Shown in pieces: positions 34,794 through 43,662 of a DNA stretch of 64,000 bases. The stretch comes from Sulfurospirillum cavolei (lineage in GTDB: Bacteria > Campylobacterota > Campylobacteria > Campylobacterales > Sulfurospirillaceae), in assembly GCF_000813325.1 (NCBI RefSeq), contig NZ_BBQE01000005.1. The stretch is one strand, 5' to 3'. Within the stretch, counting starts at the first letter, position 1, and the number at the start of each line of letters is the position of its first letter. Under the pieces are notes generated by a model, which was given only the letters and a program-made list of their open reading frames with translations, did no database searches and had not been told where the DNA came from. The position numbers were made by a program, and so were the translations under genes.

Positions 34794-36593
34794 TTAACGA
34801 CTCATACGTTTACGTTGCGTCGGGTCTAAGTATTTTTTACGAATGCGAATATTTAAAGGCGTCACTTCGACGAGTTCATCGTTTTCAATCCACTCAAGCG
34901 CTAGCTCAAGGTTCATTTTTCGAGGCGGAACCAGTTTAATCGCTTCATCGGCGCCGCTACTTCTAACGTTACTTTGCGGCTTGCCTTTAATCGGATTGAC
35001 GTCCAAATCGTTCGGACGTGAATGTTCGCCGATAATCATACCCGAGTAGACTTTAACCTGCGCGTCGATAAACAAAACACCTCTTTCTTGCAAGCTAAAG
35101 AGTGAATAACCCATCGCCGTACCCGTTTCCATAGAGGTCAACGCACCGTTTTTGCGGTGTTCGACTTCGCCGCTCAGCGGACGGAACTCTAAAAACGAAT
35201 GGTTCATAACGCCTTCGCCTTTGGTATCGGTCAAAAACTGTCCGCGAAAGCCGATAAGACCGCGCGCGGGAATTTCAAACTCGATTCTCGTCTGTCCGTC
35301 GCCCGTCGGATTCATCGTTTTCATTTCCGCTTTTTTGCGGCCGAGTTTTTCGATAACCGTTCCGGTAAACTCATCAGGCACGTCAATGACCAAGTGCTCG
35401 TAAGGTTCCATTTTGACACCGTTTTCTTCCCTGATGATAACTTCGGGACGGCCAAGGGAAAACTCATACCCTTCGCGGCGCATATTTTCCGCTAAGATCG
35501 TAATTTGCAACTCGCCGCGGCCGGAAACTTTAAATTTACCTTCGCCCTCTGACTCGTATTTCATCGCGATATTGGTTTTCATCTCGGATTCTAAACGTTC
35601 GGATAGTTTATTGGAAGTAACGTATTTGCCGTCAAGTCCCGCAAACGGAGAGTCGTTAACCGCAAAAACGACCGAAAGCGTAGGCTCTTCGATATGCAAA
35701 GGATCAAGCGGCATCGGATTATTCGGATCCACGATACTATCGCCGACGTCAAGCGTCTCAAAACCGGCAACCGCAACGATATCGCCGCTTTCGGCTTCGT
35801 TAATATCGATACGATCCAAACCGTGAAAACCGATCAATTTAGAGATACGTCCGCGCGTTTGTTCTCCGCTCGCTTTGGCAAGCATGACGGTTTCGTTCTT
35901 TTTAATCGTACCGTTAAAAATACGCGCAATACCGATTTTACCGACGTAATTATCGTAATCAAGGGTAAATACCTGTAGTTGAAGCGGATTTTCGGGTTTG
36001 CCCGAAGGTGCGGGAACATGTTTGATAATCGTCTCAAACAAAGGTTCTAGATTTTTGTTTTCGTCGCTCATATCGTACTTGGCGTAACCGTCGCGTGCCG
36101 CGGCGTAAACGATGGGAAATTCCAACTGCTGTTCGTTCGCACCGAGCGCAACGAGAAGGTCGAACACTTCATCGACGACGCGATCGGGATCGGCGGCAGG
36201 CTTGTCGATTTTATTAACGACGACGATCGGGCATAAACCCAAACTTAACGCTTTTTTGACGACAAACTTGGTTTGAGGCATAACGCCCTCTTGTGCATCG
36301 ACTAACAATAAAACGCCGTCGACCATTTTTAAAACACGCTCAACTTCACCGCCGAAATCCGCGTGGCCCGGAGTGTCGATAATGTTGATTTTCGTCTCTT
36401 TATAACGAATCGCCGTATTTTTAGAAAGGATAGTAATGCCCCGTTCTTTCTCAAGATCGTTGCTATCCATCGCTCTTTCTTCGACTTTTTGGTGTGCGCT
36501 AAAGGTCCCCGATTGTTTCAACAACTCGTCGACTAAAGTAGTTTTGCCGTGGTCAACGTGCGCGATTACGGCAATATTTCTAAACTCTTGCAA
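34794..36593 (-). CDS. typA: GTP-binding translation regulator TypA/BipA
   Basis: Ribosome-associated translational GTPase involved in assembly and stress responses. 599 residues. G1 is AHVDHGKTTLVDEL (about residues 11-24), the effector region is KERGITILSKN, G3 is IDTPGHADFGGEVERV and G4 is VVNKIDKP. EF-G-like domains follow, with the BipA-specific C-terminal region (ALEWIENDELVEVTPLNIRI). Divergent from the hook operon. Confidence 0.97.
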   Translation of the reverse strand: MQEFRNIAVIAHVDHGKTTLVDELLKQSGTFSAHQKVEERAMDSNDLEKERGITILSKNTAIRYKETKINIIDTPGHADFGGEVERVLKMVDGVLLLVDAQEGVMPQTKFVVKKALSLGLCPIVVVNKIDKPAADPDRVVDEVFDLLVALGANEQQLEFPIVYAAARDGYAKYDMSDENKNLEPLFETIIKHVPAPSGKPENPLQLQVFTLDYDNYVGKIGIARIFNGTIKKNETVMLAKASGEQTRGRISKLIGFHGLDRIDINEAESGDIVAVAGFETLDVGDSIVDPNNPMPLDPLHIEEPTLSVVFAVNDSPFAGLDGKYVTSNKLSERLESEMKTNIAMKYESEGEGKFKVSGRGELQITILAENMRREGYEFSLGRPEVIIREENGVKMEPYEHLVIDVPDEFTGTVIEKLGRKKAEMKTMNPTGDGQTRIEFEIPARGLIGFRGQFLTDTKGEGVMNHSFLEFRPLSGEVEHRKNGALTSMETGTAMGYSLFSLQERGVLFIDAQVKVYSGMIIGEHSRPNDLDVNPIKGKPQSNVRSSGADEAIKLVPPRKMNLELALEWIENDELVEVTPLNIRIRKKYLDPTQRKRMSR

Positions 36594-36675
36594 AAAATTC
36601 TCCTCGTTATCTTAGCTTTTACATCTCTTAATAAAACATACGTGGCAGGTGTAGTTCGAAGAAGTAATATGTCTC

Positions 36676-36681
36676 ATTATA
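36676..36681 (-). promoter_or_regulatory. -10 element for typA (minus strand)
   Basis: The reverse strand reads GATATAATGAG, a good -10 about 80 bases upstream of the typA start codon. The perfect palindrome TTTACATGTAAA lies at 36698-36709, near the expected -35 zone and between this promoter and the sigma54 promoter facing the other way. Confidence 0.45.
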
Positions 36682-36697
36682 TCATTTTATCGCTAAA

Positions 36698-36709
36698 TTT
36701 ACATGTAAA
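36698..36709. repeat. Intergenic ACATGT palindrome between typA and fliK promoters
   Basis: TTTACATGTAAA, a perfect 12-base palindrome in the 188-base gap between two diverging genes, 16 bases upstream of the -24 GG of the fliK sigma54 promoter. Copy of the dispersed word; could also be a protein-binding site. Confidence 0.6.
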
Positions 36710-36725
36710 GAGTTGTTACCGATGT

Positions 36726-36739
36726 GGAATGAAGATTGC
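36726..36739 (+). promoter_or_regulatory. Sigma54 promoter of fliK-flgD-flgE
   Basis: TGTGGAATGAAGATTGCTT has the invariant GG and GC separated by exactly 10 bases, with the TTGCTT -12 block typical of RpoN promoters in Campylobacterota. It lies 43 bases before the fliK ATG. Hook genes are middle (RpoN/FlgR-controlled) flagellar genes in this phylum. Confidence 0.8.
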
Positions 36740-36781
36740 TTGTTAAAAGCGTGGAATTATCTAAAATCTGAGTATAAGGCA

Positions 36782-38488
36782 ATGAACATGCAAGACCTTT
36801 TCTCTTTTGTTCAAACCAAAAGCAGCCCTTTGTCTACAGCGTCTAATAGCGTTAACGCCGATGTTTCTGGTACACAAACACCTGCGCAAGAAGGAGCGTT
36901 CGCTGAAAGTTTTTTTGCAATTATCTTGGGAAAATTGACGCAAGAAGAAAACCCTCAAACGCTTGAAGAACTTCCGATCGATACAACGACTTCTACCGTT
37001 ACGGAGAACCTTTTGACGGCGGGCAGTACGGATGAGGCAAAACCTATCGACGAACATCTTTTAGAAGATCTTTTAAGCATCGTCAATGCCTTACAACAAG
37101 ATTCACAAACAACGAATTTCCCAACGTTAAAAGCGTCTTCAAATCTTGAAAAAATTCTTAACAGTGAAACGGCTCGCCAAGATTTTGCCAATGTTAAAAA
37201 CGTTAGCGACTTGCTTGAACTCTCCAAAAAATACGACTTAGGACTCGAAAAACTCTCGATTTCAAAAGAGAGCGTCGAAAGTTTACAAACCAAATTCCCG
37301 AAACTAACGCAAAATAATTTTTTCGACGAGATTACGACAGCACTCAAGCAAATGCAAACCGAGCCTCGATCAACGGCGCAAACAACGCAACAAACAACGA
37401 TTCCGACCCAAGTAGGGCTCATGAGTCTTTTGGATAACCAACAGCCCAAAACCCAACCCGTGCCGCAGACGCAATCTATTTTGGGCGAGTTAATCGCCAA
37501 AGAGAGTTCTAGCGAAGCGACACATTCACAACAACCGATCACAACGTCGTCTAAGCCTTTAGAAGAGACGTCGATCGTAAACGAAAAGCAACAAACATTA
37601 ACGCAAAAAATAGTAAACAACACCGCATCGGAAACTAAAATGACCGACGCTTCTATGCAACAAAAAAATGATCCGCACACCGACGATGCGGTAAAATCTT
37701 CTATCGAAGTATTAACAAAACCGTTGGAAACCGTTATTCAAAAAGCGTTGCACGACGTCAAACAAGAAATGAAAAAATCTGAAGTTCCGACACAAGCAAT
37801 TAACGATAACGACGCAACAACGCAAGAAACTCCGATAGTAAAAACCAATGACCTCAAAGCAGAAGCTATTCAAAAAAGCGATGCTAAAAATGACGAATCG
37901 TTGGTAAAACCTTTGAAACAAGAAAAAACAATCGATACGACAAACGACGAACTTTCTTCTGCACAGACGGCAAAGCCGCTCGTATCGGAAGAGGTAAAAT
38001 CATCGAGCGAAGATATACAATCAACACCCGATATTAAAACCGATAGCACCGTAAAAATAACGACAAAACAAGATTTTAACACGAATAAACCGACTACGAC
38101 TAAAGAGAGTCTCTCACAGTTTGCCAGCGATTTAAAAGAGCAGATCGAAACCTATAAACCGCCCATTATGAAAGTGGAACTCTCCTTAAGTCCGAAAAGC
38201 TTAGGCGATGTCGACGTAACGTTATTGACGCGAGGCAATAACCTACATGTCAACATTTCATCCAACACGACGACCATGAACCTCTTCACGCAAAATCAAG
38301 ACGAAGTCAAGAGTGCTTTGGTCAATATGGGTTTTACCAACCTTGAAATGAACTTCAGCGATCAACGTAATAGTGAACAATCGCAACACCACCAAAAACA
38401 AAACAGCGGGAACTTTAAAGAGTTCGGCGCGGAACAAACCGAGGAAGATACGGCACTTTTAGAGATCGTCATTCCTCAATACGTTTAA
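36782..38488 (+). CDS. fliK: Flagellar hook-length control protein
   Basis: Measures hook length and switches the export gate to filament substrates. About 568 residues from ATG at 36782 (MNMQDLFSFVQTKSS). An earlier in-frame start would cross the sigma54 promoter. A long Thr/Gln/Ser/Lys-rich, mostly unstructured middle is followed by a conserved C-terminal domain with KPPIMKVELSLSPKSLGDVD, the Flg_hook pattern, then a Gln/His-rich tail. First gene of the hook operon, 12 bases before flgD. Confidence 0.88.
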   Translation: MNMQDLFSFVQTKSSPLSTASNSVNADVSGTQTPAQEGAFAESFFAIILGKLTQEENPQTLEELPIDTTTSTVTENLLTAGSTDEAKPIDEHLLEDLLSIVNALQQDSQTTNFPTLKASSNLEKILNSETARQDFANVKNVSDLLELSKKYDLGLEKLSISKESVESLQTKFPKLTQNNFFDEITTALKQMQTEPRSTAQTTQQTTIPTQVGLMSLLDNQQPKTQPVPQTQSILGELIAKESSSEATHSQQPITTSSKPLEETSIVNEKQQTLTQKIVNNTASETKMTDASMQQKNDPHTDDAVKSSIEVLTKPLETVIQKALHDVKQEMKKSEVPTQAINDNDATTQETPIVKTNDLKAEAIQKSDAKNDESLVKPLKQEKTIDTTNDELSSAQTAKPLVSEEVKSSSEDIQSTPDIKTDSTVKITTKQDFNTNKPTTTKESLSQFASDLKEQIETYKPPIMKVELSLSPKSLGDVDVTLLTRGNNLHVNISSNTTTMNLFTQNQDEVKSALVNMGFTNLEMNFSDQRNSEQSQHHQKQNSGNFKEFGAEQTEEDTALLEIVIPQYV

Positions 38489-38500
38489 AAAGGATAGAAC

Positions 38501-39211
38501 ATGGCAACAGGATATGAAAATCTTATTAAAACGGGAAGCTCTACAACCACTAGCGGTACAAGTTCAAGCACGAGTACGGCAAAAACTGGCTCTGCCGATA
38601 GTTTAAATAAAGATGATTTTTTACAACTTTTACTCGTTGAGCTCCAACATCAAGATCCTACCGATCCGATGGATAGCGATAAAATCTTGACCCAAACATC
38701 ACAATTAGCAACCCTTGAAGCTTCCGAAAACACCAATAAAGCTCTGGAAGATTTAGCGGCACAACTGAAACAAAGCGTGAGTGCCGGAGCAACTTCGGTT
38801 ATCGGTAAAATGGCAAGCCTCGGCTATAACGCTATCACGTTAAAAGACGGCGAAGCGGCGTATGAAGTCTACTTTCCGAATGAGATTAAAGACGGAACGC
38901 TTACGATTAAAGACGCTAACAAAAACACCGTGCAAACCATCGACCTTGGAGACGTTGCCGCCGGTAAAAGCGGCGTAGTCGCCTTTAAATGGGACGGCAC
39001 AAACCAATACGGCGATAAAGTTAAAGACGGATATTACAGTGTTACGGCGGATTACGTCGATGCTAACGGTAAATCGCAAACAACGCAATTCGGTGTTTAT
39101 CCCGTAGAATCCATTCGTTACGAAGACGGTGAAACTTATGTCAAACTCGGTTCAACTTATTATCCGATGGGTGACGTAACCGAGTTTTACGAACAATCTT
39201 TAATTTCGTAA
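38501..39211 (+). CDS. flgD: Hook assembly scaffolding protein FlgD
   Basis: Cap on which hook subunits polymerise. 236 residues: a Ser/Thr-rich export region, then SLNKDDFLQLLLVELQHQDP (about residues 34-53), the FlgD signature, and TSQLATLEASENTNKAL. A FlgD Ig/Tudor-like domain follows (GVVAFKWDGTNQYGDKVKDG). Ribosome binding site AAAGGATAG. Directly upstream of flgE. Confidence 0.95.
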   Translation: MATGYENLIKTGSSTTTSGTSSSTSTAKTGSADSLNKDDFLQLLLVELQHQDPTDPMDSDKILTQTSQLATLEASENTNKALEDLAAQLKQSVSAGATSVIGKMASLGYNAITLKDGEAAYEVYFPNEIKDGTLTIKDANKNTVQTIDLGDVAAGKSGVVAFKWDGTNQYGDKVKDGYYSVTADYVDANGKSQTTQFGVYPVESIRYEDGETYVKLGSTYYPMGDVTEFYEQSLIS

Positions 39212-39220
39212 GAAACGGCG

Positions 39221-40912
39221 ATGAACAGTTCATTATACAATAGCGTCTCTGGCGTTAAATCGTTTCAATTCGCGATGGACGTCCAATCCAACAATATCGC
39301 TAACATCAATACCATCGGATTTAAAGGAAGCACGCCGGAAATTTCATCGCTTTTTTCAACGACGCTCGCTGGTACCTATGCCGCATACGCTAATGACGAC
39401 AGTTTAGGTGCTTCTAGCCAAACGACGGCGTTTAATATGAACCAAGGTATCCTTCAAAACACCGACAATGCCTTTGATTTGGCGATCGGCGGAGAAGGTT
39501 GGTTTGGAGTTCAAGGACTTAACGAAAAAACCTATTTTACGCGAGCCGGACAATTTTCAATCGATTCTAACGGTGATTTAGTCGATATAAACGGTAACTA
39601 TCTTCTAGCGACGTCGGGAAACAATATCACTCCGACGACGCTTGATGAAACAACCCTCTCTAAATTCGGTACGTACTACAAAAGCACCGCAAAGACACCT
39701 GCCCAACCGTATGCGATTAGTGCTACGGGAGATGTGCCTCTTGGAAGCGTCGGAAAACAAACAAAAGTGCATTTACCCGATTTATTGTACTATCCTCCAA
39801 CGGCAACGACGAATGTTTCTTACAGTGCCAGCTTAAATCCAAAGATCACGACGGGTTCCGTTAGCGTTCCTCTGAACAACGATGACTATACGCAAACCGT
39901 TACCGCCGCTTCAGGAAAAATCAGCTTAAACGGGACGACGACGCATACGAGCGCACTTCAAAATCCTCAGCCGGGAGATCAAGTGCTCATTACCGTTACG
40001 GATAATGTCGGTAAAAAATTGACGACGACCCAATTAGATGCATCGAATCAATGGAACATTTCTAATGTTAATGTCAGTGAACTCGATACGAGTAGCCCTT
40101 TAAACGTTTCGGTCTCCGTAACGTCCAACCAAGAGGTCGCCAACCAAGACCATGCATCGATCGGCATTATAGGTCCAGACGGCGATAAAGATACGCTTGA
40201 TATGACCTTTACGAAAAGAGTTCCTCAAGCCGCTTCGGGAACGACGTGGGATGTTACCGCCAATATTTACAGCTTTTATGAAAATTACGACAGTACGAAG
40301 ACCTATGATCCTTCGCTCTATTACGTTAACCAAGAAGATGCCAAAGTCTATGAAATCGTCGATACCCAAACGGGTGTTTTGGAATTTGACGGAGCCGGCA
40401 GACTTCTTAGCAACTCTTTGCCCGCACTTTCCAACGGAGGAACAACTCTAAACGTTAATCTGGGAACGCTTAACAGTTTTGACGGACTTGTTTCCAGTAC
40501 CAGTATCACTAAAACGAGTAGTTATCAAACAAACGGTACCGTCGAAGGGTTTTTAAAAAACTACGGAATGGACGGCAACGGCAATATTATTGCCGAATTC
40601 GATAACGGAAAAAGTTCCGCTATTGCTAAAGTTGCCGTCTACCACTTTCAAAACGACCAAGGTTTAACGTCTGCATCTTCAAACCTCTTTGAAGAGTCTT
40701 CCAACAGCGGAAAAGCTATTTTTTATACCGATAAAGACGGAAACGCTTTTTTAGGCTCCAATGTTTTAAATCACCGACTGGAAGGCAGTAACGTTAGTAT
40801 GGCAACGGCATTGACCGAACTGATCGTGATACAAAAAGCATTTACCGCAAGTTCTAAAGGCATTACGACCAGCGATGAGTTGCTTCAAAATGCTATCAAT
40901 ATGAAACAATAG
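39221..40912 (+). CDS. flgE: Flagellar hook protein (FlgE type, 563 residues)
   Basis: Rod/hook family protein. The N-terminal helix reads SLYNSVSGVKSFQFAMDVQS followed by NNIANINTIGFKG, and the C-terminus has ALTELIVIQKAFTASSKGIT, both forming the polymer core. The middle is the surface-exposed variable part. GC and codon use match the surroundings. Corresponds in place and size to the shorter FlgE encoded with fliK-flgD in Campylobacter, while the major hook subunit is usually the larger paralogue, here at 40998. Confidence 0.9.
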   Translation: MNSSLYNSVSGVKSFQFAMDVQSNNIANINTIGFKGSTPEISSLFSTTLAGTYAAYANDDSLGASSQTTAFNMNQGILQNTDNAFDLAIGGEGWFGVQGLNEKTYFTRAGQFSIDSNGDLVDINGNYLLATSGNNITPTTLDETTLSKFGTYYKSTAKTPAQPYAISATGDVPLGSVGKQTKVHLPDLLYYPPTATTNVSYSASLNPKITTGSVSVPLNNDDYTQTVTAASGKISLNGTTTHTSALQNPQPGDQVLITVTDNVGKKLTTTQLDASNQWNISNVNVSELDTSSPLNVSVSVTSNQEVANQDHASIGIIGPDGDKDTLDMTFTKRVPQAASGTTWDVTANIYSFYENYDSTKTYDPSLYYVNQEDAKVYEIVDTQTGVLEFDGAGRLLSNSLPALSNGGTTLNVNLGTLNSFDGLVSSTSITKTSSYQTNGTVEGFLKNYGMDGNGNIIAEFDNGKSSAIAKVAVYHFQNDQGLTSASSNLFEESSNSGKAIFYTDKDGNAFLGSNVLNHRLEGSNVSMATALTELIVIQKAFTASSKGITTSDELLQNAINMKQ

Positions 40913-40927
40913 TTTTTGACATTATAT

Positions 40928-40941
40928 GGAATAAAAATTGC
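40928..40941 (+). promoter_or_regulatory. Sigma54 promoter of the large hook gene
   Basis: TATGGAATAAAAATTGCTT again has GG-N10-GC and the same TGGAAT/TTGCTT blocks as the promoter before fliK, 57 bases before the ATG. The second hook gene therefore has its own RpoN start in addition to any read-through from flgE. Confidence 0.8.
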
Positions 40942-40997
40942 TTTTGATTTTAAACACTATTCATTACACTAAAAAGTAACTTTATAAAGGATACGCT

Positions 40998-43607
40998 ATG
41001 ATGAGATCACTTTGGGCCGGCGTTACCGGATTACAAGCGCACCAGATTGCTATGGACGTTGAGGGTAATAACATCGCTAACGTTAACACAACAGGTTTTA
41101 AATACTCTCGTGCGAATTTTTCCGATCTTCTCAATCAAACAGCAAAAATTGCCACTGCTCCTCAAGGGGAACTTGGTGGTAAAAACTCAATGCAAATCGG
41201 ACTGGGAACACAAGTAAGTTCTGTTACTAAAATGTTCAAACAAGGTTCCATCGAAACCACCGATAAAAATACCGACCTTGCTATCAGCGGTGATGGTTTC
41301 TTTGTTATCTCTCCAGATGGTGGAAATACGTACAAATACACTAGAAACGGTGACTTTACATTCGATGCCAATGGTAACTTCGTCGATGCCAATGGTTACA
41401 TCGCTCAAGGTTGGCTAAGAGATGAAGCAACTGGTGAAATTGATTCTACAGCTCCTATTCGAAATATTACCATTCCACCAGGACTTACAACACCTGCTAA
41501 TGACACAGGCTATATTACGCTCAAAGCCAACCTTAACTCTGGTGATTCAACAAAAAATAAAAGCACCATATATGCCTTAGACTCTTTTAATTCATGGTAT
41601 GATAAAAATAGCGATGGTATTAGACAGTCAAATGAAATAACAAGAGAAAATGATGCTTCTATAAATCAGTTTAATACAGATAAAAATTTAACAGACCGCG
41701 GACTTGATATGGGTGTTCTTTTCAATGCGAGTGGTGAAGCCTTTAACCTTAGAGATAAACAAGGAATGTGGGTAAGTTATGACCGTGCTGAAACGTCTTT
41801 TACAGCTTTGTCAACTGCAACAAAATTAGATATTGAATTAAATAATACTACTATTACAAAAGATCTTTCAGGAACGACTGATGATGCAATTGCCAGTGAA
41901 ATTGCAAATATTATCAATACCTATTCAACAAAAACAGGTGTTGTAGCTGTTGCAACAGGAAATCAAGTAACACTATACAATGACAATAACACAGGAACTG
42001 AAGCAAATCTTAAAAATATCAAATTAAATGCTGTGTTTGGTTCAGATAATTCTGGCTTAACAGATGCAACTGTTATTACCGCATACCAATATACCTATTC
42101 TACATCCAGTGTTACACCAAATGCTCAATATGACGATTCTATTGCTAGAAGTTTTAAAACAACTGAAGATCTACGTGCAGCTATGCAAACTGATGCTCGA
42201 AATTTTGTTAATTATACTGGAAGTAAAGTTGATATTGATGGTGCTGATGATGACCCCGCTACTACAGATGCTAATGGTACACAAATAACTTGGAGTGATG
42301 TTGAAGCAAATAACTATAACCCTGGAGCAATTGTTACTGTCAATGCAGAGGGTAAATTTCAAATTGAAAATGTTAGCAATATCAATGCTTTTGATGCTGC
42401 CCTTTTAACACAAAATAGTGTATATGATACTACTGCTGCTCCTGCAGGTTCAGGGACATGGACAATGTATTCAGATACACTTTTTCCAATAGGTACAGTT
42501 TTTGATAATATAGATATTACAAATAATGGAGCTACTAATATTACAATACAACTTGATACACCTGCCACAATTACTATAGCACCAGGAGCTACTGCAGCAG
42601 TTAATGGAACATTAGCATCTGGCTTCACTTTACCCAAAAATAGCACTTTAGCAGATAATGGTGTTGGTACGGGTAAAATTACTGCTGGGACAAATGGAAT
42701 TAGCTATAATCAAAATAGTGGTACGGCAACCGATCAATCTATGTATCTTTCAGTTACGGGTTTAACAGATAATGGTAATGATGTTGGAGAAAATCTAAAG
42801 TTCACAACATCATTTTCAGCCATTCAAGGCTCATTAGTCAAAGGAACATCTATTCGTACGACACAAAATATCTATTCTGCTACGCACGCTTCTAGTATTG
42901 ATGTATATGATTCCCTAGGTAGTAAACATACTGTTCGTTTTGAATTTCGTAAAACGGGTACAACAGACAATGGCGGTACAGAGTGGTCTATGATGATTTC
43001 TGTTCCTGAACCAGGTGAAATTAATTCAACGGGTGTTGGTTTGGATAATGTTGTTACAGGAAGTATTAAATTTAATTCAGATGGTTCTTTGGCTACATTT
43101 AATCCAACAAGTATAACGTATACAGCTAATAACGGTTCAACACCAAATCAAAATATTCTTTTACAATTTGGAACACTTGGACAATTTGATGGTATGACAT
43201 CGTTTGATAAAGAGTCAAACACATCTGGTATTTCACAAGATGGTTATCCAGGTGGTGATTTATCGGGTATTAGGGTTGATGAAACAGGAACATTGATCGG
43301 TAGTTTTACCAATGGACGTAGTTTTGGTCTAGCACAAGTATCTATGGCAAAATTTACCAATAATGAAGGCTTAGAGAGTGATGGTGGTAATACTTTCATT
43401 CAAACATCAAACTCTGGTGATCCTGTTATTGGTCAAGCTTCCGTGGGTGGTAGAGGCGCTGTTCAAGCAAGTTCACTTGAGATGAGTAACGTGGATCTTT
43501 CACGCTCCTTAACGCAATTGATCGTTATCCAAAGAGGATACCAAGCAAACTCCAAAACGATCACAACTTCGGATGAAATGCTCAATACGCTTCTTCAATT
43601 AAAATAG
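40998..43607 (+). CDS. flgE2: Major flagellar hook protein, 869 residues, with foreign-looking centre
   Basis: Large hook subunit as found in Campylobacterota. The conserved N-terminus (RSLWAGVTGLQAHQIAMDVE, NNIANVNTTGFKYS) and C-terminus (LTQLIVIQRGYQANSKTITT) form the hook core; between them lie the outer domains (about residues 150-780), rich in Thr, Asn, Gly and Asp. The first ~90 bases and last ~170 bases use the CG-rich codons of the neighbouring genes, while about 41090-43440 is AT-richer, with few CG dinucleotides and many ACA, ACT, AAT and GGT codons. This suggests replacement of the exposed part by recombination at the conserved ends. Transcribed from its own sigma54 promoter; a hairpin follows at 43635. 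Confidence 0.93.
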   Translation: MMRSLWAGVTGLQAHQIAMDVEGNNIANVNTTGFKYSRANFSDLLNQTAKIATAPQGELGGKNSMQIGLGTQVSSVTKMFKQGSIETTDKNTDLAISGDGFFVISPDGGNTYKYTRNGDFTFDANGNFVDANGYIAQGWLRDEATGEIDSTAPIRNITIPPGLTTPANDTGYITLKANLNSGDSTKNKSTIYALDSFNSWYDKNSDGIRQSNEITRENDASINQFNTDKNLTDRGLDMGVLFNASGEAFNLRDKQGMWVSYDRAETSFTALSTATKLDIELNNTTITKDLSGTTDDAIASEIANIINTYSTKTGVVAVATGNQVTLYNDNNTGTEANLKNIKLNAVFGSDNSGLTDATVITAYQYTYSTSSVTPNAQYDDSIARSFKTTEDLRAAMQTDARNFVNYTGSKVDIDGADDDPATTDANGTQITWSDVEANNYNPGAIVTVNAEGKFQIENVSNINAFDAALLTQNSVYDTTAAPAGSGTWTMYSDTLFPIGTVFDNIDITNNGATNITIQLDTPATITIAPGATAAVNGTLASGFTLPKNSTLADNGVGTGKITAGTNGISYNQNSGTATDQSMYLSVTGLTDNGNDVGENLKFTTSFSAIQGSLVKGTSIRTTQNIYSATHASSIDVYDSLGSKHTVRFEFRKTGTTDNGGTEWSMMISVPEPGEINSTGVGLDNVVTGSIKFNSDGSLATFNPTSITYTANNGSTPNQNILLQFGTLGQFDGMTSFDKESNTSGISQDGYPGGDLSGIRVDETGTLIGSFTNGRSFGLAQVSMAKFTNNEGLESDGGNTFIQTSNSGDPVIGQASVGGRGAVQASSLEMSNVDLSRSLTQLIVIQRGYQANSKTITTSDEMLNTLLQLK

Positions 43608-43634
43608 ATTTTTTTAGCTTACATGTACTACAAT

Positions 43635-43657
43635 GAGTCCCAAAAAACTTGGGACTC
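43635..43657 (+). terminator. Hairpin between hook gene and thyX
   Basis: GAGTCCCAA / TTGGGACTC is a perfect 9-bp stem with a 5-base loop (AAAAC). It ends 5 bases before the thyX ATG at 43663. Without a T-run it may act as an attenuator or limit thyX translation as well as ending hook mRNA. Its position argues against the upstream in-frame ATG at 43633, which would lie inside the stem region. Confidence 0.5.
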
Positions 43658-43662
43658 AACAC

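Noticed and set aside
36955..37680. A 241-codon Ser/Cys-rich open frame antisense to fliK
   Set aside because: It mirrors the low-complexity middle of FliK, has no recognisable domain, and no ribosome binding site or promoter; a shadow frame.
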